Source: Oscillospiraceae bacterium
Lineage (GTDB): Bacteria > Bacillota > Clostridia > Oscillospirales > Oscillospiraceae
Assembly: GCA_017535865.1 (NCBI GenBank)
Contig: JAFXTM010000063.1
Coordinates: 1 to 60,481, forward strand
DNA: 60,481 nt
Reading direction: 5' to 3'
Positions 59,792 through 60,481 of the stretch are shown here, piece by piece (position 1 is the first letter of the stretch; the number at the start of each line of letters is the position of its first letter). Position numbers and translations under genes: made by a program. Below the pieces are notes generated by a model that saw nothing but the letters and a program-made list of their open reading frames with translations, did not search any database and was not told where the DNA came from.

Positions 59792-60481
59792 TCACTGTCC
59801 CGCGACCTCGCGGAGCATGTCTTCCACTGCGCCGATCGTTGTTTTCGTTGAGAAAAACGCGCTTCTCTCCTTCGCTTTCTCTCTCCACTCTGCGCTGTTC
59901 CGGATATTCTTCCTGATGCCGTCATACAGCCCTTCATCCGAGTTTTCCGTAATGACTCCGTAGCGGCTGTCGCCAAGCATCTCCCGCATGCCGGAGCACT
60001 CCGTCGTAATGACCGGCACGCCCAGGATCAGGCTCTCGGCAACGACAGAGCTGAAGCCCTCCGAATAAGAACTGCAGATAAACCAGTCGCTGTTTTGTAT
60101 GTATGGGTACGGGTTGGGATCAAAGCCGGGCAAGGACACCCGCTTTTCCAGCCGATGTTCCTGTATGTATTCTTCAAGCTGTTTTCTCTCCGAGCCCTCC
60201 CCTACGATCGTCAGAGTCAGGTCCAGCCCGTCCTGGTTCACAAGCCTGTCGAACACGTTCAGGAGGCGCCGATACCCTTTGACCTCTTCCAGCTTGCCGA
60301 CGGATACCAGACGCAGGCCGCTGCCTCCGGGCTTTTCGCCTTTCTCCGCCAGCCTGCGGATCGCAGCCACATCAAAGGTATTATATAAAACCTGGACTTT
60401 GTCTTCGATTCCGGTCATATGGACAAATGAAGACTTGACCGTTTCCGAACAGGCGATGATACGATCATAGCTTTCGAAGCA
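59792..60481 (-). CDS. Family 4-type (GT1 domain) glycosyltransferase, 5' end outside window
   Basis: The last 229 residues of a GT-B glycosyltransferase, read from the right edge (first visible CFESYDRIIACSETVK). Donor-side landmarks are LVSVGKLEEVKGYRRLL, IVGEGSERKQLEEYI, LPGFDPNPYPYIQNSDWFIC and the EX7E-type SEGFSSVVAESLILGVPVI. The N-terminal acceptor domain is missing because the window ends. An apparent ATG at 60416-60418 is internal. About 115 bases between it and the GT2 gene hold no gene. Confidence 0.93.
   Translation of the reverse strand, partial: CFESYDRIIACSETVKSSFVHMTGIEDKVQVLYNTFDVAAIRRLAEKGEKPGGSGLRLVSVGKLEEVKGYRRLLNVFDRLVNQDGLDLTLTIVGEGSERKQLEEYIQEHRLEKRVSLPGFDPNPYPYIQNSDWFICSSYSEGFSSVVAESLILGVPVITTECSGMREMLGDSRYGVITENSDEGLYDGIRKNIRNSAEWREKAKERSAFFSTKTTIGAVEDMLREVAGQ

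Overview
The window looks like chromosomal DNA of a Gram-positive anaerobe of the class Clostridia, most likely a gut Oscillospiraceae-type butyrate producer. The evidence is a HrcA-type CIRCE element in front of groES-groEL, a T-box leader in front of pheS-pheT, an IreB-type phosphoprotein, sortase B, LuxS, a LytR-CpsA-Psr enzyme, lipobox lipoproteins, a butyryl-CoA:acetate-type CoA-transferase and strong AGGAGG ribosome binding sites. Base composition is GC-rich through most of the window, with one clearly AT-richer patch near 50.0-53.0 kb. The genus cannot be named from the sequence alone.

Layout. 1-3 kb: the start of a cytidylate-kinase-like gene, three tRNA genes (Tyr, Thr, Leu), a GH25 muramidase and a membrane-tethered thermonuclease. 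3-9 kb: moaC divergent from an ACT-domain regulator plus UPF0210 pair, then luxS-srtB, a small secreted protein and an HtrA protease. 9-14.7 kb: a YtrA-type GntR/ABC ATPase/ABC permease operon, glyA and an anchored endonuclease/phosphatase. 14.7-24.3 kb: the most unusual locus. A two-component system is divergent from a giant solute-binding lipoprotein. The lipoprotein is followed by two sugar-type ABC permeases that are co-transcribed with a HlyD-like adaptor and a MacB-core membrane protein, with no ATPase gene. 24.3-31.6 kb: a NifX-like protein with Mrp, then an FHA-FtsW/RodA fusion, a penicillin-binding protein, an ABC-F ATPase and a YdcF protein. 31.7-38 kb: ireB, pheT-pheS with its T-box, a lipoprotein and alanine racemase. 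38-43 kb: a two-repeat secreted protein, ProX-type tRNA editing, a CoA-transferase, CstA and an unknown partner. 43-47.9 kb: an RlmL-like methyltransferase, a lipid-kinase-family protein, groES-groEL and a small membrane protein. 48-60.5 kb: a minus-strand surface-polysaccharide cluster of glycosyltransferases, pyruvyltransferase, FrhB-like protein, flippase, broken acyltransferase, deacetylase, formyltransferase, VanZ-like protein and LCP attachment enzyme, which runs off the right edge.

How the parts fit. Envelope biology dominates: peptidoglycan synthesis and cutting (FtsW/RodA plus PBP, alanine racemase, GH25), surface display (SrtB), envelope proteolysis (HtrA), glycan assembly and glycan attachment (LCP). 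The 14.7-24.3 kb locus is the best candidate for an undescribed system. The divergent promoter region carries three tandem TTCTTnAA-like repeats as expected for the response regulator, and the permease operon has its own promoter inside a long perfect inverted repeat. The metabolic genes (CstA, CoA-transferase, LuxS, GlyA) fit an amino-acid and acetate/butyrate fermenting lifestyle.

Limits. All product names come from reading motifs and overall resemblance. No database search was possible, so remote-family calls are marked as such.
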